The notes below the pieces were generated by a model that made no database searches, was not told the origin of the DNA, and saw only the letters and a program-made list of their open reading frames with translations. Source: Euclidia mi (lineage: Eukaryota; Arthropoda; Insecta; Lepidoptera; Erebidae). From it: a stretch of DNA of 64,000 nt. The DNA lies in contig OX123193.2 in NCBI GenBank assembly GCA_944739405.2, positions 10,238,331 through 10,302,330 of the forward strand. Reading direction: 5' to 3'. The position numbers and the translations under genes were made by a program. Position 1 is the stretch's first letter. Every line of letters starts with the position of its first letter. Below, piece after piece: positions 1 to 10,737 of the stretch.

Positions 1-2
1 GG

Positions 3-188
3 GCATGTTGGACGCAGGATGGCTTTATTGTGGCCAAAGCATCCGACGGTAGCCGCCATAAGATCACAACCACTGAAGAGCTGAACTCCGTGATGTTGAA
101 GCATCCTAAGGCCGGAACCGGAGCATCGGGCAGTAGCGGCGCCGCTAGTTCTAGCACATCAAATGCAGGCGCCAAACCGCGTAAATGA
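3..188 (+). CDS. C-terminal end of LINE ORF1 protein (partial)
   Basis: An open frame enters from the window edge and stops with TGA at 186-188. The first residues, CWTQDGFIVAKASDGSRHKI, align with CWTREGSVYVLGADGQRHRI in the ORF1 at 49.2-49.6 kb, and both are followed by a short basic or Ala/Ser/Gly-rich tail. This W-T-x-x-G block resembles the end of the baculovirus FP-like C-terminal domain found in many arthropod LINE ORF1 proteins, which bind nucleic acid in the retrotransposition complex. Most of the protein lies outside the window. The assignment rests on the similarity to the second copy and on the following ORF2. Confidence 0.65.
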   Translation, partial: ACWTQDGFIVAKASDGSRHKITTTEELNSVMLKHPKAGTGASGSSGAASSSTSNAGAKPRK

Positions 189-690
189 CTCTGTTTTTAT
201 TACTTTTACTTTATATTTCTGTATACTATTTCTATCTTTCTCGATTCAATATCTTATTTAGGATAGGCATCTTCTGTTGTTTGCTCAGATTAGTATTGTT
301 TATATCTAGCGTATGTTCACTAATTACTTGTTTTTACCCACATTGTCACTTGATATTTATTTTTAATGTTTACAACGCAGCACTGACAGTGACAAGTCTG
401 ACAACTGTCAACTTCAAGTGCGTTCGAAAACGTTAAGAAACTTTTACTGTGACATGTAAATCCAATGTAAATCGATGTCGTCCGTTTCGTTTTGTTTTAG
501 CATAATTATTTGTGTAACATTGCTTTATGTGTGTATGTTTATTCGTTGGTGTGAGCTGGCGGGTGGTGCAGAGATGCATTTATTACGCTTTGAAATTTAT
601 TTTTTTCTTTATGTACATAATATAATTATATATAATATCTACATTATAATATTTATATATTTGTATAATAGTATATTTTATATTTAACTC
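189..690 (+). other. Inter-ORF spacer of LINE copy 1
   Basis: About 500 bp without a credible gene between ORF1 and ORF2; the two ORFs predicted here are AT-rich, low-complexity translations. It contains a TGACAGTGACAA-type block near 383-411 and the 11-mer CTGGCGGGTGG at 556-566. Both have counterparts in the same position of the second LINE (about 49750-49775 and 50038-50048). The stretch before the ORF2 ATG is almost pure A/T. It may serve ORF2 translation or transcription, which is inference. Confidence 0.6.
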
Positions 691-3640
691 ATGGAAGTTG
701 ATTCTGATGATGACGCTTATTTGTCTGCCAATGATTTAGCTGTTTTTACGGACAACTCTGACAACAGTAGTTTTTGTTCTACTGAGGGCACATTGGGCGA
801 TTGCTTACGACAAACATTTATTGGTCAGCGATCACAATCAACGCTCAATGTTTGCCACCTCAACGCTCAAAGCATACCCAGCCATCACAATGACTTGTTG
901 GAAGCATTCTCTGAGTCTAATGTGCATGCCATCCTGGTTTCGGAGAGCTGGCTTAAACCCGAACTTCTTTCTACGTCGTACTCTCTTCCCGGCTTCATTC
1001 TAATTCGGAATGATCGAGTCGGCAGGAGAGGTGGTGGTGTCGCAATTTATCTCTGCAGTGCCATTCCTTATAGAATTCTTGCTTCTTCACCGGCTGCTAC
1101 ACCTGCAGAATATTTATTCCTGGAGATTGATGTCAGAGGAGCTAAGGCCCTTATTGGCGTCGTCTACTGTCCACCAGCCTTAGATTATTTCTCCAGTATC
1201 GAGCCGATACTGGAATCTTTAGGGTCAGAGTATGAACATATCATTATCATGGGCGACTTCAACACCAACCTTAATTCTCCTCAATCCAGTCGTTCCCGTA
1301 AACTTCGTGATGTCGTTGAGTCAGCCAGCCTCCACATCTTGCCTCTACAACCCACTCACCACAACAATGATGCAGAGGATACCTGGCTAGACTTAATCAT
1401 CACGTCTTCTACAACCCTATCCTCCTCCCACGGCCAACACCCTGCTCCCGGTATTTCCCGTCATGACCTAATATTCCTATCATACCGCCTCAAACCTCCC
1501 AAATCCTCGACTAAGACGTTGTTTTGGTCGCATGGATGTGAGCAAACTCCGCGAAGATGCGGCTATTATCAACTGGGAACCCATGGAGTCTGCTACCACA
1601 ATTGATGACAAGGTACTTTTCTTTAATAATGCAATAGGTAAATTATATGATGTCCATGCCCCCGTAAGGAAAGTGAAATTAAAGCATTTACCAGCACCCT
1701 GGATTACGAGAGGTGTGCGTATGGCGATGAGGCGTAGGGACCGGGCTTTTCGAAACTATAAAAAGGACCGCTGCGACGAGAACTGGAGTCTTTTCAAATC
1801 TGCAAGAAATCGGTGTAATCAGATGGTACGCAACGCAAAACGCCAACACATACTTCATAATATTTCATCCTCATCCCCTGCCGATATCTGGAGGTTCCTT
1901 GGAACTTTAGGTATCGGCAAACCGCGACGTGTTGACTGCCTTGGGGCGCTTAGCTTGGATGATATCAATATACATTTCACAACTACCTCGTCACTGGATC
2001 ACCAGGCTGGGCGTCTCACGGTGAACTACTTAGCTGGTTTAACCCAACCCGATGTCGAATCCTTTCATTTTTCTCCACTTACATCGAATGAGATCAAAAA
2101 GAGAATCCTTTCCATCAAATCCAATGCTGTTGGAAGTGACAACATCAGTCGACGAATGATCACCAATATCCTGGATCAAGTCCTTCCAGCCGTCACTCAT
2201 ATTATAAATTTTTCCCTAGTTTCTGGTACCTTCCCATCCTTGTGGCGTAAAGCCTACGTTATTCCTTTGCCAAAACTCCAAAATCCTTCTCTCCCAACGC
2301 ATTTTCGTCCCATATCCATCCTTCCTTTCCTATCCAAAGTTCTCGAGTCCTGTGTGCAACAGCAATTGTCCAGGTTTGTTTACATCAACAACCTTTTAAG
2401 TCCTCTCCAGTCTGGTTTCAGGCCTGGACATAGCACTACTACTGCACTCCTTAAAGTGACTGGCGATATTAGGGAGGGCGTGGAAAATGCCAAGGTCACA
2501 GTGTTGACTTTGGTTGATTTTTCAAATGCCTTTAATACCGTCAGTCACGATATCCTATTATCCCTCCTCTCCCATCTCAAGGTCTCATCCGATGCTCTGG
2601 ATTGGTTCTCAAGTTATCTTCGGGGTCGTCAGCAGTCTGTCCGCCTTGATGAGTCATCATCGAACTGGTGCGACAACTACTCTGGCGTTCCTCAAGGCGG
2701 TATCATTTCTCCTTTGCTATTTTCTATGTTTATTAATCTCTTAACTCAAAATCTTCAATGCGATTATCACTTGTATGCCGATGACTTGCAGATTTACTCT
2801 CAGGCAACTGTTGAAGATGTTTCACTAGCAATCCATAGGGTTAACAAGGATTTACTTGCCATAAAAAATTGGTCAGACAAGTTTGGCTTGTCTGTAAATC
2901 CTAGTAAATGCCAAGCCATTATCATTGGCAGCCAGCGATCAATACAAAAACTAGATTTTACAACTCTGCCAACACTAGTCTACGATGGTACTGCTATAGA
3001 CTTCTTTCCAATGGTCAAGAACCTTGGCCTGCATATAGATTGTACCTTGAGTTGGCGTAACCAAGTTACTCAAGTCGGTCAGAAAATTACAGGTACCCTA
3101 CGTGCTCTAAACCGCTTAAGAAACTTCCTCCCACCCAAGACCAAGACTATGCTTGTGCAAACTTTGGTTTTCCCGTTGATCGACTATGGTGATGTATGCT
3201 ACTATGACCTGAATGCAGAACTTCTCAACAAACTGGATCGTCTTCTCAATAACTGCATTCGATTTATCTTTAACCTTCGCAAGTATGATCATGTATCTAC
3301 TTATCGTTCTCAATTGAAGTGGCTTCCTGTTCGTCAAAGACGCAGTATGCGTGCCCTCACTACTCTTTATTCTATCCTTATGTCTCCCAATACCCCAAAA
3401 TACCTTAATTCTTATTTCCAATACTTGAGTTCCAACCACGATCGAAATCTTCGTTCTTCCAATAATCTTCTCCTACTTTGTCCTTCACATAGTTCTGCTT
3501 TAATTCACTCGTCCTTTCCCATTCAAGCAATCCTTCTTTGGAATGCCCTTCCTCTAGAAATCAGGATGGCTACTACAAAGGATCGCTTTAAATCCAGAGT
3601 GAAACAGCTGTTGTTGGATAAATTGGCAGAAGTATCCTAA
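691..3640 (+). pseudogene. LINE ORF2: AP endonuclease + reverse transcriptase, one frameshift
   Basis: Frame 1 (691-1605) carries the apurinic-type endonuclease: HLNAQSIPS, SESWLKP, the RRGGGVAIYL block, MGDFNTN and SRHDL, the expected Asn, Glu, Arg, Asp and His sites for nicking target DNA. Frame 2 (open from about 1500, first ATG 1532, stop 3638-3640) carries the RT: VGSDNISRRM, FRPISILPFLSK, QSGFRPGHSTTT, DFSNAFNTV, PQGGIISPLLFSMF and the YADD catalytic box at 2774-2785, then a conserved C-terminal region ending in WNALPLEIR. Alignment with the intact ORF2 at 50145 places the frame change between about 1500 and 1531, equivalent to one extra base. No other stop is seen, so the copy is recent or was under constraint until lately. 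The ATG at 691 is chosen by comparison with the second copy, which starts at the same place relative to the endonuclease. Confidence 0.85.
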
Positions 3641-3985
3641 TAATATGTTTATGTATATTGGTATTTAGTGTATGTATATATTTAATATTTTTATAATTTG
3701 TTATGTATTCTTAGTTTATAATTACTATATATTTTATATTTTGTATAGCTACTTATTTATTCGTATGTTCTTGTACTATCGAATGTATGTATTTTAAACT
3801 ATGTATATAATATGTATTATGTTTATGCTACAAAAGTTCTTCTTCACTCACTTCTTCAATACACCTACTTTAATCTCTGCACCACTCTAAGGTAGACTGG
3901 GAGAGAATGCCCAAGGCATTAAATCCGCCTTTATACGCTTCAGTGTATATAAAGTTATTAAATAAATAAATAAATAAATAAATAT
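3641..3985 (+). other. LINE copy 1 3' UTR and (AAAT)n tail
   Basis: AT-rich 3' UTR with TATGTAT-like repeats, then a more complex block at about 3858-3955 (CACCTACTTTAATCTCTGCA, GGGAGAGAATGCCC, GGCATTAAATCCGCC) and an AAAT microsatellite at about 3957-3985. The complex block recurs at 31130-31245 without a LINE body, so it is probably the 3' recognition region of this LINE group. Confidence 0.7.
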
Positions 3986-6006
3986 AATGTTGGAGAGAAG
4001 AACTTATAGGAATAAAAATGATAGCAATAGTATAAACATGTATAAAAAACTAACTATTACTATTAATATTATTTTGCACCTATAACGTGGGATCAAAACA
4101 CTGGCAAAAGTGAGCGTTTAATATGCCTCTGCCTACCCCTTCGGGGAAACAGGCGTGAGTCTATGTATGTATGTATGTAAAAAACTAACTAATAGAATAA
4201 CGTTAAAATGTAGAGAACTCAGACAATTAGATATGGAAGAACAGTGTAAGAAAATTGAGCACCACATTAAGAAAGGACAATCAGACAAAACTTACAGACT
4301 CATAAAGGAACTGAGTAGAAGCAAGAAGCGTCAAAGTACAGTAATTCAAGACGAAGGTGGGCATCTTATTTTTGACAATAGAGAAATTTTGCAACGATGG
4401 AAAAGGTATATTGAAGAACTTTATAAGGGTGATGGACTATGTCATAACGATATAGAACTACAGCATGAAATAGACCCTGACAACCTGGGACCGAAAATTT
4501 TGAGGTGTGAATTTGATGCAGCGCTAAACTCACTACAAAATAATAAAGCCCCCGGTATAGATACAATTCCCATAGAGTTACTAAGAAATTCTAATGAGCT
4601 TGCAATAACTGAACTCTTTGAAATAGCTGCACAAATTTACCGATCAGGCAAATTACCTACCGACTATTACCAAAGTAAATTGATAACTCTACCCAAGAAA
4701 GCTAATACTCATAAATGTGAAGAACATAGAACCCTTAGCCTTATAACTCATGCATCTAAGGTACTTTTAAATATAATACCTACACAATTTACAATAATAC
4801 ACAAGAATTTACAGCAAAATAGATAACCTAATTGGTTCAGATCAGTACGGTTTCAGAAGAAACAAAGGCACAAGGGAAGCCATGTTGGCGTTACGAATGC
4901 TTATAGACCGCAGACTAGACTTAGGACTTAACACTTACTTAGCATTCATAGATTTGGAAAAAGCCTTTGATAAAATTAACTGGAATAAAATTATGATAAC
5001 ACTCAAAAACGCAGGAATAGACTACGGAGACAGACGCATAATATATGAAATTTACAACAACCAAGAAACGCTGATTGAAATAGGGGAGGAGAAAGCTATA
5101 GCCAAAATAAAACAGGGAGTTCGACAAGGCTGCACCCTATCCCCACTATTATTTAACATTTTCATTGAACAGGCAATAGCAAAAATAGCAGAACAACCTT
5201 TTGGAGGTGTCAAATTCAATGGGCAAAGACTTTTGTTTATACGATTTGCAGATGATATAGCAGCGGTAGCTGAAGATCATATACAACTAGAGACGCTACT
5301 TAACTATATGGACAGAGTTTTCACAGAATACCAATTAAAAATCAACGTCAACAAAACTAAAACGTTAATAACATCAAAAGTATCACCAATTTATAAGACC
5401 ATCAAAATGAATAACATAGTAATAGAGCAAGTCCAAAGATTAAAATATTTTGGAAGTAATATAACATATGATTCTAGGTGTTCCGCTGATATCAGATGCC
5501 GAATTGCAATGGCCAAACAATCCCTTTACAGCAAAAAATATCTATTTAAATCTAATATTGACAGAAACATCCGCAAGAATTTCATAAAAACATACACCTG
5601 GAGCATTGCGTTGTACGGTTGCAAAACCTGGACTTTAATTTAGCAGGATATAAGCAGATTAGAAGCTTTTGAGTTATGGTGCTGGAGGAGGATGGAGAGA
5701 ATTAGCTGGAAGGATAAAATTACCAACGATGAGGTCCTAAACAGAGTAGGAACTAAGAGACAACTATTGCATAGCATTGAGAACAGGAGAGGGAAAATGA
5801 TGGGACACCTTATACGTCACGACGAGTACATTAAAAACATCGTGGAAGGGAAGGTTGAAGGAAAGAGGGGGAGGGGTCGTCCAAGGTATAGTTATATCAG
5901 TCAGATTAAAGAGAAGGTGAAGGTTGTGACGTATAAGGAAGTTCAGGAATTGGCACTGGATAGGAAGAAATGGAGTGAGCTGCACCGACAAGAGCTAGGC
6001 TCTTAA
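3986..6006 (+). pseudogene. Old LINE reverse transcriptase relic
   Basis: Three blocks of one RT ORF: 4178-4826 (frame 0), about 4805-5643 (frame 1) and 5644-6006 (frame 1). Recognisable parts are NNKAPGIDTIPIELL (RT entry), YGFRRNKGTREA, FIDLEKAFDKINW, GVRQGCTLSPLLFNIFIE, the FADD catalytic box at about 5245-5256, and ALYGCKTWTL followed by the C-terminal GKRGRGRPRYSYI region. Damage: a frameshift near 4785-4810 where ACACAATTTAC / ACACAAGAATTTAC look locally duplicated, a TAG at 5641-5643, a SINE at 4057-4177, and no endonuclease (5' truncated, apparently by LINE copy 1). The clade is uncertain; it resembles insect RTE/L1-like RTs. Confidence 0.75.
4057..4177 (+). mobile_element. 5'-truncated tRNA-derived SINE with 14-bp TSD
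   Basis: Insertion flanked by perfect direct repeats TAAAAAACTAACTA (4043-4056 and 4178-4191). It lacks the tRNA head and keeps the body (TAACGTGGGATC, CACTGGCAAAAGTGAG) and the 3' tail CTCTGCCTACCCCTTCGGGG ... AGGCGTGAGTCTATGTATG. It belongs to the same family as the copies at 18.8, 29.5, 33.9, 40.6 and 60.8 kb. It interrupts the old LINE relic, so it is younger than that LINE. Confidence 0.85.
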
Positions 6007-7957
6007 ATTAAGGAACAATTAATTAACACAATGTATTATAAGTCGTTAATACTTCGTTTTCTTTCGATTTTCTAAGTTTCATCTTCATTCTGACTTCTGC
6101 TGTGAATTGACTATACTGTATTTAAATTCTTATTTTAATCTTATCGCTGTATAAGCTCGCATTTTGCGTGCCGCTCTAGCACGGTTGATCATGGTGACAC
6201 TACGCCTTACCTGTAACATTTCATTTATACTTTATCACTTACCTTGCCAAACTCAGGTAAGTTTTGACACTCTTGTAGTCTTGAAAAAAAAATCTATCTT
6301 ATCGTTACAGGATGTAATGAATTTAGTGATAGAGTTGGAAAGAAATTGTTCCACTTTTCACTTTAACGTTTTATATGCTTTGAAGAGATAAGTACCACAG
6401 ACATGAACATTAAGGAGGTCTAACTTGCGATCTATACTAATCTGCAGAAATATGTTCGGCAGTAACGTCTGCACGCAAGAATATTTGTCATGCTGTTCAC
6501 TAATTCCGTAGAATATCTCTACACCAGAAGGGACTTGCAAGTCATTAAGCATATTGTTACATTGTGAGTACAGGCTTGCCATTGAGCCCGATTTTCTTCC
6601 AGACTTTTCGTGTCCAGCCACTACCAGCCACTTTGTGTACATCGTCACTCTATCTAGCCAGAGGGCGTCCTACACTACGTTTGCTAATGCGCGGTCTCAA
6701 CTCAACAACACGACTACTACAACGGTTATCGGTTCTGTGACGAATCAAACCTTCCCACTGCTACTTTAGTTTTACAATTTTAATATATAGGCTTGTTCAA
6801 TTATAGTTTCGACGCTGAGTGGTTATCTTTATAGTAGGTACATAAACATTGTCTTTTCTTAACCAAAATACAAAACACAAACACCCACATCGTAAAATCT
6901 AACACAAATGAACATTCTTTCTGTTTTGCTAACAAGGGTGGGTGCAATTAATTCGGAGTGTAATTACGAGAGATGTGACCGGAGTTTGTACTGGCGCGGT
7001 TTAAAACAATTATTGAAACATTTTCTCTTAATTTATAATGTTTTGTTAGACATGTGTTTTGTACTTCTAATAAAAAACGGAATTTGGTGTTGTTTTTTTT
7101 TTGGATGGCTTCACATTTTAGGTTGTACGACATTCTAAATGTTTTTAAAGGCATCTAGGAGTATTGACAACAAAATGTGGCTTTAGTTTGTAACGCTATC
7201 TATGAGTACTTAGGGGTATCGTTTTAGCTTTGGCGCATTCGTAGCGTTATACCTGACATTTATTGCGTTTATTTATAGTGAATAAACTAATAGACTACCA
7301 TGTAGATATCTCGAGTTCAACAACAAAGTTCTGATGTTTCAAACTTAAGTACTTATTAAATAGTAATTCATAACTTGCTTCACATTGAAGAAAAACATCG
7401 TGAAAATTCCAGCATAATTGGTTGTTCTCCATAATGTTCTTTAAAGGGATGTAAAGTTTATCCAATCGCACTTGGTCAGCGTGGTGGACTATGACTTAAC
7501 CATTCTCTCGACGAGAAGAGACCTGTGCCCAGCAGTGCTAGACAGTAGTACGCATTTCGATTATTTTGTATAGAAGATGCCAATCACTTTACATAATTAC
7601 TTAGAATCTTTACCTTTGAAACAATACGCTTATATTAAAGTATATTATAGCATTTGGAAATCAAATGATCCGCTTACGATCAACAGACTATTCCGTGAAA
7701 ATATTAATCGGTTATGTGAAGTGGCACCGTCTATTTTAAAGCAAATGGCAGGTTGATCGTAATGATCGTAGACCCTTCTTTAATCACCTCTGATAGTCTC
7801 TATAGTTGGCATTAACAGTGACCCACGAGAGTGCCAATTAGAATGAATGTTGCTGCCCAAACAAAACACCGTTCCTGACATTAAAAACAATGGGTTTCAA
7901 TGTATTCGGGGGCTGGTTACACCGCTGCGTAATTGATATCAACAACAAGAACATAGT
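6007..7957. other. Unassigned AT-rich DNA with LINE scraps
   Basis: No convincing gene. 6540-6770, read on the minus strand, gives short blocks (VGRPLAR, SDDVHKVAGSGW) typical of the far C-terminus of an insect LINE ORF, broken by frameshifts. 7470-7550 (GCGTGGTGGACTATGACTTA ... GAGAAGAGACCTGTGCCCAG) resembles a LINE 3' tail common in Lepidoptera. I recognise nothing in the rest. Confidence 0.4.
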
Positions 7958-7962
7958 ATACG
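7958..7962. repeat. Target site duplication of BEL element A (left)
   Basis: ATACG immediately before the 5' LTR; the same ATACG follows the 3' LTR at 14876-14880. A 5-bp TSD is usual for BEL/Pao integrases. Confidence 0.9.
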
Positions 7963-8207
7963 TGTTAAAGCGCCTACGCATTATTTCACAGCAGCGTCAA
8001 TCGTACGTTATAGTTTGCTACGCGGTAGCATTAGATTAAGTTCGGCCTAACATAGTTATAGATTTGTATAGACTCTTTTTTATAAAATGTACCTGCTGTA
8101 TACGATTTGGATAATCCTTCACTCTGCTTTTGTAAGCTGCAAAGATTACACGTCATCCAAAGTTTCCAAGATCGTTTTATTTCTCTAAGTCCAGTGAATC
8201 CCGCACA
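7963..8207 (+). repeat. 5' LTR of BEL element A
   Basis: Begins TGTTAAAGCGCC and ends CCCGCACA. It matches 14616-14875 base for base except at about 8091-8101, where it reads ACCTGCTGT while the 3' LTR reads AGCAGGT plus about 15 extra bases. A TTTTTTATAAAA stretch near 8078-8089 could be the TATA region. Confidence 0.92.
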
Positions 8208-9069
8208 TATGGTCCATTACGAGCGGATGAGGAATCAGCTGATCGCATTAAAATTATCTACGAGTTTTGAGAGGATTCGTCACCAAATTATTATACTTTG
8301 AACCGGCTTGGATATTCGTATATTTGGATCAAGTACGCCGTTAATTGGTTTAAATCGGTACCCGACACTCGATAAGGTAATATTTATCCATAATCAAGGG
8401 AATAATTATAAGGTTAGTGGATTATTGTTAATTTATTGTGTTCATTTAGGCAAACGTTGCATAGTGCTAGTTGTCCGTAATAAAGTAAATACTTTATATT
8501 AGACTGTAAGTTAGTTAATATCATTTGATAAGTAGTATTAGTGCTACATTTTAACTATTTCGTCAATTTAACGGCAACTATTCACATTAATTTTCATGCA
8601 GCGGTAGGTACCTAACTACCTAGTTAGCTCATGTATCACAATTTTGAGTGTTAGGTTTATTACGATATATTATTTATTGCTCATTATCGTTAATTATAAC
8701 CAGATTAGCGTACTTATTGTGTAATTTTGTTAAAATATTGTATTATTGTGTTTTTTGCAACCATTAATTTGTTAAGTAGGTAGGTTGTCACTTATTAGAA
8801 AACTTTCTGTGCAAAGTTATTTGGCTATTATTAATTGTATTTACATAATTAAAAAAGGATATAGCAGCTTTTCTAATATTTGTGTAATTATTTGTAGATT
8901 TATACATCTAGAAATTATATTTCGTAGTTATTTTCTTGTATGCGTGGGTAGGTACCTAGTAAGAAACTAAATTTAAACCACACCCTTTACCGGCGCAATT
9001 TGAGCTTTTGTTACCTCAAATTAACTTTATTTTGTATAAATTCCAGGTCGACAGCACTCGTTACCCATA
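8208..9069 (+). other. Leader of BEL element A
   Basis: AT-rich untranslated leader between the 5' LTR and gag. A possible primer-binding site starts with TGG at 8210-8212 (TGGTCCATTACGAGCGG), two bases after the LTR; I cannot assign the primer tRNA. Predicted ORFs at 8107-8970 are short, lack known motifs, and one overlaps the LTR, so I treat them as chance. Confidence 0.55.
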
Positions 9070-10456
9070 ATGTCCGAGGAAAAGGAGTTAGTGAAGAGGC
9101 GAGGCAGTTATAAAGGAAGATTAACTGCATTTATTAATTATTTGGACTCGCTTGATGAAAGCTCCTTGACGAACTGTGATGTCACTGAATTGCAGCATAG
9201 GCAAGATTGAGTGTTTGTACGACCAATATGATGAGGTTCAACTGCGTCTCGAATGTATTGTTGAAGATATTAAATTGCAGTATACTGAGCGTTCAGATTT
9301 TGAATCGTTATATTACAAATCCTTATCTAGGGCACAACATCTATTAGGTAAATATAATCAAGTAAGTCCTTCAATTAATAGCGATAATAGTAAGCGTGCC
9401 AGTAAATACAAGCCAGTTAAGTTACCTACTAAACAGTTACCTAAATTTAACGGTTCTTACAGTGATTGGTTAGAGTTTCGCGATTCTTTTGCGAGCCTCG
9501 TTCATTCTAATGATGAACTAGACCACATTAATAAGTTCCACTATTTGCGTTTGTCACTGGAGGGGTCCGCGGCTGTGGTACTCCAGTCAACTGAGTTTTC
9601 TGCTGACAACTACGCAGTAGCTTGGAAGATATTATGCGAACGATTTGATAACAAAAGATTGCTCGTTCAGAATCACGTATCAGCTTTATTTAATTTAGAC
9701 GTACTGACAAAGGAATCTTCAGTATCCCTCAAAGGTTTGATAGATTCATTAAATAAGAATTTGCGAGCTTTAGAAACTTTAGGCGAACCAATTAAGCATT
9801 GGGATACACTATTAATTTACATGGTCACTCGTAAATTAGATAACAAAACATATCGTGAATGGGAGGAATATAAAAGCCGGGTAGATAAAGATAACGCGAT
9901 TACTTTTGATGCCTTCATTCAATTTATGCGTAACCGTGCCGACTTTGTCGAAACTTTAGAATTGTCACGCAATAACAATCCGTCTCACACGTTATCTAAT
10001 TTGCGTCCAAAGATAAAATCTATGGTCACGATGCAAGATTCTAACAATTTAAACACAGCATTGACTTTAAAGGTTTGTCCTAAGTGTAAAGAGGATCATA
10101 CACTGAATAATTGTCCTCAATTTCTCGCTATGAGTATTGATGAGCGTCTTAAAATATTGCCTAATTATAAAGTTTGCTACAACTGTTTACATACGGGTCA
10201 TTTTGCCAATCATTGTAGAAAATCAGGTTGCAAAACATGTAAGCGTAAACATCACGCATTAATTCATTCATCGGAGCCTAGGAGTGTTAATGTCAATGCG
10301 CGTAATAAACATACGTATAACAACGCATCATCTGATAGCCCCTCTCCACCGATATGTTTACCGTCCGCTTCTAGTGAGACAGGTAATGTTGCTCTGGCCG
10401 CAAGCGTCGCTCGTTCTTGTAAAACTTTTAGCGACGTATTATTATCAACTGCATTT
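9070..10456 (+). pseudogene. gag of BEL element A (frameshifted, cut by a SINE)
   Basis: The start is the ATG at 9070 (MSEEKELVKRRGSYKG), because the R-R-G-x-x-K-G-R-L-T block is typical of BEL gag N-termini. This frame runs to a TGA at 9208; the rest continues in frame 2 from about 9195, so one base has been gained (or two lost) near 9193-9201. Next come the DUF1759-like capsid region (LPKFNGSYSDWLEFRDSF, about residue 120 on) and three zinc-knuckle-like motifs: CPKCKEDHTLNNC (CX2CX3HX4C), CYNCLHTGHFANHC (CX2CX4HX4C) and CKTCKRKHHALIH. Gag packages the RNA in cytoplasmic particles. The frame runs into the SINE at 10457 and ends in its ATA repeat. Confidence 0.85.
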
Positions 10457-10737
10457 ATAATAATAATAATAATATAATAATATTCTACCACATTCACACA
10501 ACACCATCTAGACCCAAACTAAGCAGAAGCTTGTACTATGGGTACTAGATAATGGATAAACATACATATATACTTTTTTTTTTTTTTTGTAAATACATAC
10601 ATATTATACATAGAAACACCCAGACCAAGACAAACACCCATGTTCATGCACACAAATGTTTGACTTGAGCGGGAATCGAACCCGCGACCTTCGGCGTAGC
10701 AGTCGCTTACACTCCCGCTGCGCCAACCGGTCGTCAG
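10457..10737 (-). mobile_element. tRNA-derived SINE inserted in BEL element A
   Basis: On the minus strand it begins near 10737 with a tRNA-like head: an A-box-like GGTTGGCGCAGCGGGAG and the B box GGTTCGATTCC, with AGCGACTGCTACGCCGAAGG between. A unique body follows, with an internal T/A run near 10570-10590, ending in an (ATT)n tail at 10457-10480. In BEL coding sequence the codons GCA TTT stop at 10456 and TTT GTT AAG resume at 10738, so only a TTT duplication is evident. Its body differs from the SINE family at 29.5 kb. It separates gag from the protease. Confidence 0.85.

Larger units (their letters stand above)
1..3985 (+). mobile_element. CR1/Jockey-like non-LTR retrotransposon, copy 1 (5' end outside window)
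   Basis: The order is: end of ORF1, a spacer of about 500 bp, ORF2 (AP-type endonuclease plus reverse transcriptase), an AT-rich 3' UTR, and a terminal (AAAT)n microsatellite. That order and the microsatellite tail fit CR1/Jockey-type LINEs; the exact clade is my inference. The 5' end lies before the window. ORF2 carries one frameshift, so this copy should not make a full protein. It abuts an older LINE relic at about 3986, as if inserted into it. A related, complete-ORF2 family lies at 49.2-53.4 kb. Confidence 0.85.

Noticed and set aside
185..687. Two ORFs (83 and 70 codons) between ORF1 and ORF2 of LINE copy 1
   Set aside because: Hydrophobic translations of T-rich spacer DNA, not conserved in the spacer of copy 2.
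8107..8970. Short ORFs in the BEL A leader as an accessory gene
   Set aside because: They overlap the LTR end or are AT-rich chance frames without motifs.
10668..10737. tRNA gene
   Set aside because: A and B boxes are present but the cloverleaf continues directly into a SINE body and (ATT)n tail; the same holds for the heads at 18.8, 29.5, 33.9, 40.6 and 60.8 kb.
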